Source of the DNA: Acephala macrosclerotiorum
Taxonomy: Eukaryota > Ascomycota > Leotiomycetes > Helotiales > Mollisiaceae
Length of the DNA stretch: 64,000 bases
NCBI GenBank assembly: GCA_014904845.1
Contig: MU119415.1
Span: forward strand, 33,572-97,571
Direction of reading: 5' to 3'
The notes under the pieces are model-generated. The model did not search any database and had not been told where the DNA came from. It saw nothing but the letters and a program-made list of their open reading frames with translations. Every line of letters begins with the position of its first letter. Within the stretch, counting starts at the first letter, position 1. The position numbers and the translations under genes are program-made. Below, in pieces: positions 1 to 11,516 of the stretch.

Positions 1-99
1 CAAGGTATGTTTTCCTCTGATGTTTGGCTGGAGATGTGAACTGACTTTTGGCAGATCGAGAAAATGGGACATATGCTGCAGATGAATGAGGGGTCCTGA
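1..99 (+). CDS. 3' end of an unidentified gene (partial)
   Basis: The window opens with four exonic bases followed by a convincing intron at 5-54: donor GTATGT, branch-like CTGAC at 41-45 and acceptor CAG at 52-54. The last exon (55-99) then encodes IEKMGHMLQMNEGS and a TGA. Only this tail of 14-15 residues is visible, so the product cannot be named. It would be convergent with the permease at 595-2453. The intron signals are the main support. Confidence 0.45.
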
Positions 100-594
100 A
101 TCTTCACACCTAGGACGAATATTGGAAAACTACAAGATACTAGCTCTGCACAAATGGAGAGATGATGCGGTACGAACATATCAACACGAGAACGAAGATC
201 TACGATCAAGACGCTTCTGAAGCCGACACGGAGTTTGGAGGCACATATCTGCATTTACCCGGGGGGGACTTCAAAAGAGTTGGGATGAAAGATGAGATGA
301 AAGAAGGCTTTGTTGGATATTCTGTCTAGGATAGTGGCTCGGCTAGAAGAGCATGCTCGTGCATCGATATACCGGCCAAAATGTACAGATCTTGCATACC
401 ATTTTCTCCATGTCCTTCGATTCTGTGCACATTGGAATCATCATGGGTAATTATCACCCAAATGGGCAGAAGGCAAAGAGTCAGAAGAGGAAAAAGTTTC
501 CCCAAATCTATTCCAATCTATCCAACATCCACCAATGGGTATCTATCTACTCTCACACACTTTCCACCCTCATTCCCTCTTCCCCCCTCCAAAC
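100..594. other. intergenic, 3' flanks of two convergent genes
   Basis: Between the partial gene end and the permease stop codon. Open frames on the plus strand here are pyrimidine-rich, run antisense into the permease and resemble no known protein. I see no gene. Confidence 0.5.
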
Positions 595-2453
595 TCATTC
601 CTTATTCCCCTCCTTCTCATGCAACTGCTGCTCAACCCTCTCCAACGCACCCGGCTCCATCAAATCAACTCCCCCACCTAATGCCTCCACTTCCTCAACC
701 TCCCTCCTCGGTCCCACGAACCATTTCCTCGCCGTAATCAACCACACCGCATTCGAGAAGATCGCAATAATGCCAACTGCTACCACAGTATAGTTCACCG
801 TCTGGCTCGTCACCGGATTCGTAGTTGGCAGGCAGAAAATGATAGTAATGAAACAAATCCAGCCCACACCAACAAGCGCAACCGGTCTCGATAGAGCACG
901 GAGATTGAAAGGACCTTTACGGGCGTTGAATTCTCCTGCGTAGATCATGCCGATGAGAATAGGGATACCGTAGGAGATGTAAAGACCGATTGTCGCGATC
1001 GAGGTAGCGGCTGCAAAGGCGACGGAGGAGCCGAGTGAGGGGAGAGCGAGGCAGAAGGATAGGAAGGCGGCGAGCCAGACGGTGCGGATGGGGGAGCGGA
1101 AGCGGTCGTCTACTTTGTGGAAGAAGTGTGGCTAGAGATATCTGTTAGCATTCCCTCCATCTAGGGTAGGGAAGGGCGACCAGGATCGGGAAGAGAAGGA
1201 GACTTACAATACCACCATCTCTAGCAAAAGCAAACATCATCCTCGAATTACTAGTCATAGAAAACAACCCACAATGCCAAACACAAATCATAACCAAACA
1301 CATCAAAACCACCGCCCCATCATCCCCAAAAATATCCACGAAAATCTGCAGTACCGGCTGACCGTACGAACTCGCAACCGTATTATCGAAATTCTGAATC
1401 GAGAACAAGAAGCTCAAGATTACGAAGAATCCGAACAGAGATGAGAAGCCAACTGAGGAAATGACGCCTATGGGAGCTGACCAGGACGCTTTACGTGTTT
1501 CTTCGGAGAGATGGGCGGAGGCGTCGAAGCCGGTGAGTGTGTATTGAGACATCAAGGCTCCGCAGCAGGCGAGGTAGGCGGGGGAGGCTCGTACCGACCA
1601 TCCTGGGTCTCCTGTTCCGTCGTAGAAGGTTGCGAAGACGAATTTGGCGGATTGGTGAGTAGGGGCTTTGGCTAGGACAGCGATGGCGATTGATGTTACT
1701 CCCAAGGAGTGAAGAGCGATGGAGGTATTGTTTAGGTAGCGGAGGATGTGGACGCCGAAGGTGTTGACGGTGCCGTGGGAGATGAGGATGGCGGCGTAGA
1801 TTCCTATTGTTTTGCCGGCGGTGGGTACGTATGAGGACTTGACTGTGGCAGTGGTGGAGATGAGGCCTGCAAGACCGAAAGAGATACCGGTCGTTACGGC
1901 GACTTGGCCGAGGAAGTTGAACCTTTCACATTGTTAGCTATTGAGCAGGCTAGAGAAGGGAGAGAGGCGTACCAGCCAGTGATCCAAGAAGCATAAGCAG
2001 AGTGCTTGGGTGGTGCTAGGATAGCTGCCCAGTAGTAAGGTCCTCCAGCAGTTGGGATGGCAGAGACGATTTCAGCCATTCCCAATGCAATGATCAAGGT
2101 GAAGACTGATACTACAATCCACCCCACACTCATGACTTTGTCTTATCAGCTTGTTGTCTCCGAGTTTCCGGTACAAAACATACCTCCAGGACCTCCAGTA
2201 ATGAGACCATATTCGAAGAGAGTCGTGATACCAGTGATGACTGACTGCGCATTGGATCAGTAGAGTTTCAAACCAAAAGAAGGGAGAATTAGAAACATAC
2301 GATAATAGAAAACGAGATCCCAAAATTGTGCATCAATCCCCAATCACGTCTCAACTCCTGCTTATATCCCAACTCAGCCAACAACTCCTCATCCCTCTCC
2401 TCCACTGTCGAGTTATGCCTTCCAAGTCCATTCTCAGCTCCTACTTCCGCCAT
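595..2453 (-). CDS. APC-family amino acid/GABA/choline permease
   Basis: Five exons on the minus strand: 2301-2453, 2184-2244, 1973-2135, 1208-1922 and 595-1131. All junctions are GT-AG and in phase, giving about 542 residues, the usual size for fungal GABA/choline-type permeases (Uga4/Hnm1 group). The N-terminus is polar, then twelve hydrophobic segments follow. Family hallmarks include the first-helix stretch ISFSIISVITGITTLFEYG, GMAEIVSAIPTAGGPYYWAA, the ALMSQYTLTGFDASAHLSEE block and the FSMTSNSRMMFAFARDGG block. It should move amino acids, GABA, choline or related amines across the plasma or vacuolar membrane. The substrate cannot be read from sequence. The start ATG at 2453 gives the typical EERDEELLAELGYKQELRRD N-terminus. 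Confidence 0.9.
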
Positions 2454-3502
2454 GATGATCTACAGCTTCAAAGATATCCAAAAACGCCAATACTGGGCGA
2501 CAAAGGTTAGAACAACAACATTCTGAACAGACACGGACACCCCGAAGTACTTATCTTCCATGACAATCAGGTTCGTCGGTTCAGTGGCTTTTCTTTAGTG
2601 TCACTGATTGCAGGTGCAGCTCCCCCATGTCAGCCTCGCGATAAGAACATGACGCTAGTCTTTGCATGGCCATTGGAGTGCCCGGATTCCCTGTCTTTTG
2701 AATGGTGAAGGTTTATGATTCGCACAGGGGAAGTGATAGCAGAATCCTCAGCCCAGGAAACGGTGCAACCAATGCAGAGAGATGCACCCAAGAGGAGGGC
2801 CGCCTTCGGGTCGCTGGGATTTGGTGGTTGACATTTGAAGAGGGTGTGACTAATGCGTTCTAGTGTGGGCTGGAAAAGGCCTGGAAGCAAGCGCTGTTTG
2901 AACGGGAGCTATGGCTTTGAGGGGCAAGTCGGGGTAAAGCTGCCTGTTTGGAACTAGTGGTGTTCATATCACTTGATATCAGACCGCGGGCAGAGAAGGC
3001 GTTGAAGGATAGAAAAGATTGGTTTCATCAGAAGCGGGGCGATGAAACATACGAGTAATGCTACCTCGTGCTTGGACCTCGGATGAAAGATAAAAATTTA
3101 CAATTCGTGAGCAGACGACGAAGCGGAAGTATATGCGGAATCTGATCTTTTACCACCGTTTATCGTACTTCATGTATGAAGGCGGGGCCAGTCAGACCTA
3201 GAACGGGCAACCACCTTGTTCTTGAGACACGCGATTGGGTTTTCTCCGTACTCAGTAATGTTCGGAATGAAAGATCGTTGGATTTGAAAGACATTCGAAC
3301 TGTTGGTACGTACAATCTTTTCAGAATGAACTCCAGTGGGTGTTGTAGCCGCCGCCGAACAAAATCCGAGTGCGGGAGAGAACACTGCTCTGTAGGCAAA
3401 TTGACACCTAGTGATTAATCTTGACCACAACGGTCGGAAATGATGGAGATCCGGGTGAGATGATGCTGAACTAGTCACCATGCATTTCTATTTTGCCTTC
3501 CT
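2454..3502. other. intergenic, permease promoter side
   Basis: About 1 kb between the permease start and the 3' end of the phosphomannose isomerase gene. Several short frames exist on both strands, but none has plausible composition, splice structure or a recognisable domain. It probably holds the permease promoter and the isomerase 3' UTR. Confidence 0.5.
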
Positions 3503-4905
3503 TCATAGCTTCTCCTTACCATCTTCCTTGCCTTGCAATTCGCAGAAAGCCTTGAAAGTGGTAAAGTCCTCACTCTCGCTCTCCAACACAACTTCTGCAG
3601 TTGCGCCCACGAAGTATACATATCCTGGCTTCACTTCCTCGACCTTGGGACCCACGCTGATCTTCCCATTGCCTGACGTGCAGATGAAAATACTTGGCCC
3701 AGCAATCCGCTCGAATGTTGCCTTGGCGCCTTTCTTCAGGAGATCCGTCTTGACCACACTGAACTCTTCAATCGGAGGATCATATAGCGTTGCTGATGAA
3801 GCAGAGGAGTAGGCGGTGGCATTGAGAGCAACATATGGGTAGTCGACAGGATCCATCTTCTGTTCCTCAATTGGAGCATAGGAGTATGTCAACATGTCCA
3901 CCAATGTATCTACGTCCTTGAATTTTGGTGTGAATCCAGCTCGTACAACATTGTCTGATGCAGCCATGCATTCGATGATGTCTCCGCTCAGGTATGCGTG
4001 GATATCGTCTGCCTTTAGGAACATTGCTTCTCCAACCTCGAGCTTGACGTAGTTCAAAAAGAATAGCACGAAGAGTCCGATATCCTCTGGGAATTGCTTA
4101 TCGAGTCGAACCACCAGATCTGCCAACTCTTTCCCCGGTGTGGCCGAGACACCGCCGCCTGCAAATTCCGAACCATCCTTCTCGGCGGATGCTACCAAGT
4201 CTTTGCTGGCCGCTGCGACTTCCTCCTTCTTAGAGTTCATTAGACCACCAAAAGCCTTCTGCAACGCCTTTTTGTTCTTTATCTCGTCATCTTCCTTCTC
4301 TGAAGTCTCCTGTCCCTTCACTGCTGAAATGAATGCATCTGCCTCCGACTCTCCCACCAACTTCTTCAGTGATGGCACAGTTGAGAGAAAGTGCGATACC
4401 TCTGCCAATGGTCTGAAGCCACATAATCCATCGAAAGGTGTAATTGCAATAGTCATCTCTGGCTTGTGGTTGTCATCTGGATAGTTCTTGCTGTCTTTCG
4501 CATGCAGCTTCTCTGCCAACTTCTTATTTGGGTGTGCCTGTATGCTGAGAGCTTTGCCAATTGACAAGACTTTGAAGAGGAAAGGTAGCTTCTGGCCGAA
4601 CTTCTCGCTGATGTCGGTGGAGAGGAGAGCTTGGTTGTCTTGGATGAGGTCGAGGAGTGTTCGTTTCGTAGCGACATCTTTGGAAGGATTCGAAGGATGT
4701 GTTCCCATCCACAACTAGAGGTCGTGAGTACATGTCGAGATAGTACTCAAGTCAAGAATACCTCTGCGTATGGCTTGTCTTCCTGGATTGAGAAATCATC
4801 AGCGGGGGTAGCAGCAGCGAATTTGGCAGCTGCTGAATCCTTGCCGACTTTTCCCCAATCATAGCTGTTGACTCCGCACTGGAGTCTGATCAGAGGAATC
4901 TGCAT
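3503..4905 (-). CDS. mannose-6-phosphate isomerase (type I PMI)
   Basis: Two exons, 4762-4905 and 3503-4714, with an intron (donor GTATTC, acceptor CTAG) join in phase to give 451 residues. The enzyme interconverts fructose-6-phosphate and mannose-6-phosphate in the cytosol, feeding GDP-mannose for glycosylation and cell-wall mannan. The N-terminus carries the family's [16 protein letters not shown], the zinc-site stretch [15 protein letters not shown] and [21 protein letters not shown] follow, then the C-terminal cupin. The loop around residues 180-240 is rich in E, K and A, as in filamentous fungi. It is transcribed divergently from SGF29. Alternative identities are unlikely. Confidence 0.95.
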
Positions 4906-5713
4906 TGTGATAGTATAACAAGGTGAGGTCTGTTGAAGATGTGTCCATTCGAGGACCCTGAGAAAGTTGGAGATTCAACGTCACTGGTCTTGACCCCGCG
5001 CTAGTTTTTTGACAGCCAATCATAAGCTGTCCATGCGTTGACGGCGTGTAAGGCTGAAAGTCCGCCGTCTCCAACTTCATTCCTTCTGCACCACTATCTT
5101 TCTTGCACATACTTGTCCACCTACAGCTGAGGAAAGTACGATCAGCATAGAGTATTCTTATCCGAGTCCGGAGTAAGTCCGCGATCAACATCACAGTAAA
5201 ATCAATGTCCCAGCAGCGTTGGTACAACCGCTAACATGTCGCTCCAAGGGAACTGAACGAGTTGAAAGGAGACGAAACCGGCATTGACCTTCACAAGCAG
5301 CGGAACAGTGGAGTTGCAGGTTTTTCGAGAAGAGCTCGTGCATTCTTCAACGACGCTCTCGAAGCTCCCTCGACTACGGTCTCGCAATCCCGCACTCGAC
5401 AGTCTCCAAAGCGGAAAGCATCTCAACCCGCGAATCCGGAAATACCCAAAAGGGCTCGATCCACGCAAGACCTAGCAGTAATACCTCTATTGGCTAGCTC
5501 AGAGCCGAACACTGCAGTGAACCCAGATTATCCAAAGTCAGACGAACATTCTACCAGGCAACAGCACGGTTATCTCCCTGGGGAAATATTGGGAAGGGAC
5601 AGTGGACCGAGCAAGACAACAAGTACAATCCCTACATATCACATACGATCTCTAAAGCTCCAAATTAATTAGATTAATCAAGCCTCACATCTTTGGCTTC
5701 CTCTCCAGATTCA
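4906..5713. promoter_or_regulatory. divergent promoter region, PMI and SGF29, with an ambiguous reading frame
   Basis: About 0.8 kb separates the two start codons. A frame at 5262-5672 has coding-like composition, with a basic stretch RTRQSPKRKASQPANPEIPK, but no ATG. A splice acceptor CTCCAG sits just before the SGF29 ATG at 5714, so part of this may be a spliced 5' UTR or an unrecognised upstream exon. The ATG at 5235 is followed by a stop six codons later. Confidence 0.35.
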
Positions 5714-6718
5714 ATGTCTTCTCAAAGGAGCCGGACTGGCAGAAGCAACCCCCGTGGCGACTCTCATGATCTGTCTGCCCAAACAATGTATACAGAGTTG
5801 AGCACTGGTCTCATGCAAGCCTGGGATGATGCTGAAGCCAGGGCGAGAGAATTGAATACTCAGATATTTGCACTGGAAGAACGTATGAAGCGCGACGAGA
5901 ACGCAGGTATCAGTAAGTGCGATTTCATGATCGTTAGCACCGTGTCCTAATTCTGCCTAGAACCGTCAATAGCAACAATAGACACTCTCAGTGGTCTTTA
6001 CCGCGAGAATGTGCGGATTACTGAGGAGCAAAAGGAAAGAAAGAACGAGATCAAAAACACCCTAGAAGTCATTACGGCAATGCGGAAGACCGAAGAACAG
6101 AGTGCTCCAGAAATCACAGCCCGCGCAACTAGTTCCCGCTCCGGCATGGAGTTCGATGGGCCATCCGACTCCCCTATCCCTTCGCCGGCTGACAATCGTC
6201 AAGCTAGGAAATTTGGTACATCGAGGACAGGCAGTCAGCCCCCGAGTAGGCCAGATGGAACCCCTTCAGAAGGCAGCGATAAAGCCAAACAGCCCAAGAT
6301 TGTTTATGAAAAGGGCCAAGAGGTTGCCTTCAAGCGTAAAACTCCAGGAAAGCCTGAAGAGCAAGATTGGATCCAGGGCAGGGTCGTCAGGGTGATCGGA
6401 GAGGGCAAAAGCCGCCGATATGATGTTGAAGATCCATATCCAGACAACAAGGAAGAAAATGGTCCCCCACCGGCCCCTATCATCTACAAGTCTTCAGCTT
6501 CTCAAATGGTACCTATCCCACCTGAAGGTTCCCATTTCAAAGACTACGAGATTGGCAGACGGGTTTTGGCTCTCTACCCCGAAACGACAACATTCTATCG
6601 TGCCGAGGTTAAGGCCATTTTGAACGATGGTTCGGACGTCCAATTACTCTTTGAGGATGAAGCAGCCGGTGAGCTCAAGATTGTTACGCGACGTTTAGTA
6701 TTAGACCATAAGGGTTAG
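5714..6718 (+). CDS. SGF29: SAGA complex subunit SGF29 (tandem Tudor, H3K4me reader)
   Basis: Exons 5714-5912 and 5961-6718 with a GTAAGT...CTAG intron give 318 residues. SGF29 binds di- and trimethylated H3K4 through a C-terminal tandem Tudor and recruits SAGA/ADA acetyltransferase modules in the nucleus. The N-terminal 90 residues are helical or coiled coil. A Ser/Pro-rich linker follows, then the SGF29 domain from about residue 165. It shows GQEVAFKRKTPG, WIQGRVVRVIGEGKSRRYDV, YKSSASQMVPIPP and VLALYPETTTFYRAEV, all family signatures including the aromatic residues of the methyl-lysine pocket. The ATG at 5714 is the first in frame after an upstream splice-like acceptor. Confidence 0.93.
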
Positions 6719-7503
6719 GTTTGATTTCACAATGGCGAAGACCTCGAAGTGCATTATTAAGGCGTCTTTGGCGTGTTCAAACCAGCGTGGGCGTTAGGCA
6801 AACTATGGATGCATACCCGATGTATTGATACCAAGGTCGGACTGCGGTCTTCGCAGATTAAAAGTGTTATTAGATCACTTTACATTACAACTAAGATTGC
6901 GTTCTCTCTTCTTCTACAAACCCTGTTCTGGTGATGTATGAATTTTTGCCATAGTGCTCTGCCCCTGAATCATTAGTCAGCGGCTCAGCTAAACTCTAAA
7001 CGCGGTCAGCCCCTGAAACAACCGCGTTTCGTAACATTTTAATGAACATCTAACCAGATCACACCCCAAGCACACGCCCAAATTCCAAATTGCCCGGCGT
7101 CTACGGCTCAGAATCTCTCGAGCTTCCCTAAAATTCGACAAATTGCCGGCGCCACTACCGCATAACTTTCCGACAACGATTCTACGCTGCTTTCGTCAAC
7201 GACGAAATCTATACGAAAGGACGGAGAGACTTCACACGCGACCACTTCGAACGACGGAATAAAGGAAGCGAACAGGGAGACAAAGCTGAGATTGAGAACT
7301 AGGCGCAGGCAGAGACATTGAATTCTGGTATCCGCAGACCCGTGCGCTTGTTTCTCTGACTCGAGGATAAAGACGAATTTCCATACGGAAGGGATCCACA
7401 CCATTGCGTCCACCGACCTCGACAATCCCTCCATCACAACCCCTCCTACCCTATCCTCCTCATACAACCTTAAACAACTGTGAATCCACACAAGCCCTTC
7501 AAA
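6719..7503. other. intergenic, SGF29 terminator side and Arf promoter/5' UTR
   Basis: Holds the SGF29 3' flank and the promoter and leader of the Arf gene. A long minus-strand frame at 7108-7743 is mostly antisense to the Arf leader and first exon and has no recognisable content. The pyrimidine-rich tract just before 7504 (CCTCCTACCCTATCCTCC) is typical of a fungal core promoter. Confidence 0.5.
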
Positions 7504-8359
7504 ATGGGAGGTCAACTCTCCAAGATGATGGGCAAGATCTTTGGATCGAAAGAAATGCGCCTGTTGATGCTGGGACTCGATGCTGCGGGAAAGACGACGA
7601 TATTGTACAAGTTGAAGCTGAATCAGGACGTCACGACGATTCCGACGGTGGGGTTTAATGTTGAGACGGTTACATATAAGAATGTTAAGTTTAATGTTTG
7701 GGATGTGGGTGGACAGGATAAGATTCGGCCCCTTTGGAGACATTATTTCTCTGGTATGTTGGGATCTCCTCTCCGCTGGCTCTAGGATGGAAAGCCTCGG
7801 TGGCAGATCTTGGGAAGCTGGTAGTAATTGGATTGAGGGATTGGAGAGACGTTGTGCTAATCGTCATTCTGCAACAGGTACTCAAGGTCTTATTTTCGTC
7901 ATCGATTCCTCGGATAGAGGGCGCATAGAAGAGGCAAGACTGGAATTGCACAGAATCATCAACGACCGAGAAATGAAGGAATCTTTGCTTTTGGTCTTTG
8001 CGAACAAGCAGGATATTCAAGGAGGTTCGTGCTATTGCCCCACACCCTTCCCAGGCTAGACGACTGTCTAGAAGTCCTACAACCGGCTGAGCAATACCGT
8101 TGGACAAATTATACTAACAAGAACCAGCAATGAAACCACAAGAGGTCACCGACGAGCTCAAGCTTACCACGCTAAAAGACAAAGTCTGGTACGTGGTACC
8201 AAGTTGCGCGACAACAGGAGAAGGATTACTTGAAGGCTTGGTACGATCCCCTCCCTCCCTTTGTTTCCCCCCAACTCCTTTCCTCCATAAATTAACAGCA
8301 TTCACCAGGCATGGCTATCCAACAACGTCAAATCACCCCCCGCCCAAGCCAAAAAATGA
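7504..8359 (+). CDS. Arf6-type small GTPase
   Basis: Four exons: 7504-7753, 7878-8024, 8128-8240 and 8309-8359. The spliced product is about 186 residues. It is an ADP-ribosylation factor regulating membrane traffic and cortical actin at the plasma membrane. It shows the N-terminal myristoylation glycine (MGGQLSK), P-loop GLDAAGKTT, switch [11 protein letters not shown], switch [22 protein letters not shown] and the SCATTGEG loop. An Arf6-like rather than Arf1-like identity is supported by [16 protein letters not shown] and [11 protein letters not shown]. The fourth exon ends with a short basic tail (PPAQAKK). The third exon's phase depends on the CAG acceptor at 8125-8127. Confidence 0.93.
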
Positions 8360-9931
8360 ACGCAGATATCCAACCCCCAAGAACCACGACGCTTACGACC
8401 AACCTCTACTTCTCCCTCTCCCCTACGATTCGATTCCTAGACAGGCAACAAATGGCACGGCGAACGGACGGATACATGAAAAGCGAATCAGATCAGATTG
8501 ACCCCGAATACCTCTTTCACGACCTTCCTCTGGCCATGCGATGCGGTTTGATATAGTGTGGATTAGCTTAGCTTGTACAATTTGATGATGCCGATGCAGC
8601 GTTGCTTTTGCTCTTGCTTTTAACTTGTTTTCCCATTCCCAGCTATTTTGCGTTGCGTTGCGATTTTTTTGACGAGGTTGATTGGCGGCGATACCAGGTT
8701 CTTTCGCTCTTTCTTCTTTTGCGGGCGCGGTGAGCCGCTAGCGAGGGTTACGCACTTTTTGTGCTAGTTTGGGGCTCTTCTTATTCGTTTCTGATTTTGA
8801 TTCTTCATGATGTGGGGGGACGAGGAGTGAGGGGAAGGAGAGTGGGACAAAGGAAGTTGAAAGGTGAAGGGGGAGAGAGGAAAGGACTTTGAAAAAAGAT
8901 ATGAAATTGTAATTGTAAGTAGAACTTTGTAATAATAGGCAACGCTGCTGGGTTATGAGCTATGATTCAACATGTGGTTCCTTGAGGATCCTTTGACGGA
9001 TGTGAAGGTCTCGATTCGTGGTTCGTGATTTTCATGATTGATGTACAACGTGTGGGGATTTAAAACGCTCCTCTTTTCTTTACGTCGAGAACTCCACTTC
9101 CCTGCTCACAACTTTCGACAATGGCAGTGTTCCAGCTTCTCAAAATATACAGCTCCCGCTCCTTCCCGAATCATGTCGAAATCATCAAAGTCGTTCATCC
9201 ACGGCGTCTGCCTCCGCATTAACCCCAATTCTCTCCCAACACAGGGCAAAGTCACATCGAGATTCTGTGCTCAACGGAAACAATTCAACCCACAACACCG
9301 AAACCTCCAAACAGGTTTATAAACACCATGTCCATTAGCCGTGATATTTCCTCCAGCTCGTCGTCCACCGAAACCTTTGTTGTAGAGGAATGGCATTTCG
9401 AATATTTCTCTCTTTTCAGTTCGTTTAATTTTCAAAATTATCTGTCTTTCCTCCCAAGAATGAAAGCCGGCGGCGAAAGGCGTTCGATATTTATATCCCT
9501 TTTCATGAAATACACTTCACTTAGCCCTCACCAAGAACACCAAAAGTCGTCAAAATCAAGGAAATCCACATCGTGCACTTGATCCTCCCGCCGAGTGTCT
9601 TGGCTGACATCGGTTCTGAAGATCTGTGGCGGTGCTGATGTGGCGGTGCGAGCAAGATAATGGGCCGTGAAAGAGGAGAAAGGTCTTGGCATCGAAACCC
9701 AGACGCCACAACCGCCCGATCTCGAGCGGTGAAGTCCCAGTTTTCCTTTTGGTTCCGGGTGAGAGTGAGCCGTCGGTGAAAGATGCAGTGAGTGAGATGC
9801 GGTGATGAGGTGAGTAGATGGGACTGCATCCGCATACTACCGTGAAAAGCATGTGGAGCGCAGCGGGGGGACAATCAAGAATCCCGAAATCCGATCTCGT
9901 GCATTGGCCGTTGATGTAGTGCGTGATGCAC
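8360..9931. other. intergenic between convergent Arf and CDK8 genes
   Basis: About 1.57 kb of 3' flanks. Several short open frames (for example 9038-9322, 9328-9582 and 9521-9874) lack splice structure, domains and plausible composition. I see no gene, tRNA or repeat. Confidence 0.5.
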
Positions 9932-11516
9932 TCACTCCTTCAGCCTCTTCGCCGGCCTGCTATCGTCCGGTAATCCGCTGCGTTTGGTGCCTGGAAGGCT
10001 GCTTGTTCTGATGTCGTTGTCGTCTTGACTCACCCTCCGATGCGGATACTCCATCTTCACGCCCTCAAAACAATTACTACTCACTTTATCACCTGTACTA
10101 AAGAATGGATGTTGGAGCGCTTGTTGAGCCGTGAGTCTTCGTTCAGGATCATATTCTAGGAGTCCGGATAAAAGTCGGTAGCCTTCTGCTCCGAGACTGG
10201 CGTTGGATGATGGGTTTGATGTCGCGGAGTGCGAGTTGATAGTGCTGTAGTACCATTTCTCTAGATTTGATCCTGATTTTGGATGCGTTGAGGAGAGGGT
10301 TGAGAGTTGGGAGTATTCTGGCATGTTGACTAGATGTGGCCATTTCTCTTTCGTGGGGATTCCCATGATCTCGGCAATTTTCTGCATCTGATTCCTTTGA
10401 AATGGAACCGTTTTCTTGGAATCCATCTTTGCCTCCTCGCCTTTGAAGATTGGTCGTAGACTGAGGAGTTCAGCGAAAATGCAGCCTACGGCCCACATGT
10501 CGATGGCGGGGGTGTAGTGTCTTGATCCGAGGAGGAGTTCGGGTGCTCGGTACCAGATCGTGACGACAACTTTGTCGCCTGAGAAGAGGGAGTGGAGGGG
10601 TTTGTTGAAGAGGCGTGCTAAGCCGAGATCTCCGATTTTGACCTCGCCGGAGGATGTCACCATGATATTTGCTGGTTTCAAATCTCGATGTAGGACCCAG
10701 TTGGCGTGGAGGTATTGGCAACCGTTTAGGAGTTGGAACATAATACTTTTGACTGTTGATGGTGGGATGGGATGTCGTGTTGGTTGGGTGTGGTGGTGGA
10801 TGATTTGGAGGAGGTCGTGTTCGGCGTATTCGAAGACCATGAAAATACATTTGTCTTCGAGGATGATTTCAATCAGCTTAATGACACTAGGGTGACTGAG
10901 TTCCGAACATAGTGCCATTTCCCGGACAGCAGATTGTGAAATTCCGGTGTATTGGATCTGCTCGCCTTCCTTATCTAGGACACGTGGTCAGTATCCCTGA
11001 AGTCAGAATGAGGGATATACAAACCAGGCTTGAATTTCTTGATGGCAAATTCACCAGCCTGGCCATGACGACCAATAGCCTTGTAGACTCGTCCATAGGT
11101 ACCACTGCTGATGAACCCAATGACTTTGTATCGATCGATAACCCTGACTTTGCTCTGGTAGCCAATATTTGGTCCCAGACCTCGATCAGCGGGATCTATC
11201 ACTGTCAGTATAATCCATCAAGGCATCGAGTAACACACGAAAAGGAGGTCGTCTTCCAGGAAACATGTTGAGATGCTTGAAAGTCGAGGCTCGTATGACG
11301 GCCCCAAATGAAAGCAGAATAAGAAATCATACAGTCATCTCGATTACGAAATCATGAGGCTGAAATGAAGACAAGGCTCTAAAAGAAGGCGGATGAGACA
11401 GAATCAGTACCATCAAAAGCTTGCTGAACACTCCTCTTTAAAGTCTGGGTCCTCGGAGCGTTGGCCGAGGAAGGCCCTGCACCCCCGGTCGACGGCGGAT
11501 TCGATGTCAGGCTCAT
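9932..11516 (-). CDS. SSN3: Mediator cyclin-dependent kinase CDK8/Ssn3
   Basis: Exons 11411-11516, 11025-11201 and 9932-10974 splice in phase into 441 residues. This is the kinase of the Mediator CDK8 module, pairing with cyclin C and phosphorylating the polymerase II tail and transcription factors in the nucleus. The glycine loop [11 protein letters not shown] lies near residue 67. The Ssn3-type C-helix [26 protein letters not shown] near 189, [20 protein letters not shown] and [20 protein letters not shown] all follow the CDK8 subfamily, which lacks the usual CDK T-loop threonine. The C-terminus ends in a Ser/Arg/Lys-rich tail. The ATG at 11516 gives a short disordered Pro/Ser N-terminus. 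Confidence 0.95.

Noticed and set aside
353..793. Open plus-strand frames at the permease 3' end
   Set aside because: Antisense to the last permease exon, Ser/Pro/Thr-biased and without recognisable domains.
7108..7743. 211-codon minus-strand frame over the Arf gene start
   Set aside because: Overlaps the strongly supported first Arf exon in antisense; composition looks like a shadow frame.
9521..9874. Minus-strand frames near the CDK8 3' end
   Set aside because: Two overlapping frames of similar length and biased composition, no splice sites or motifs.
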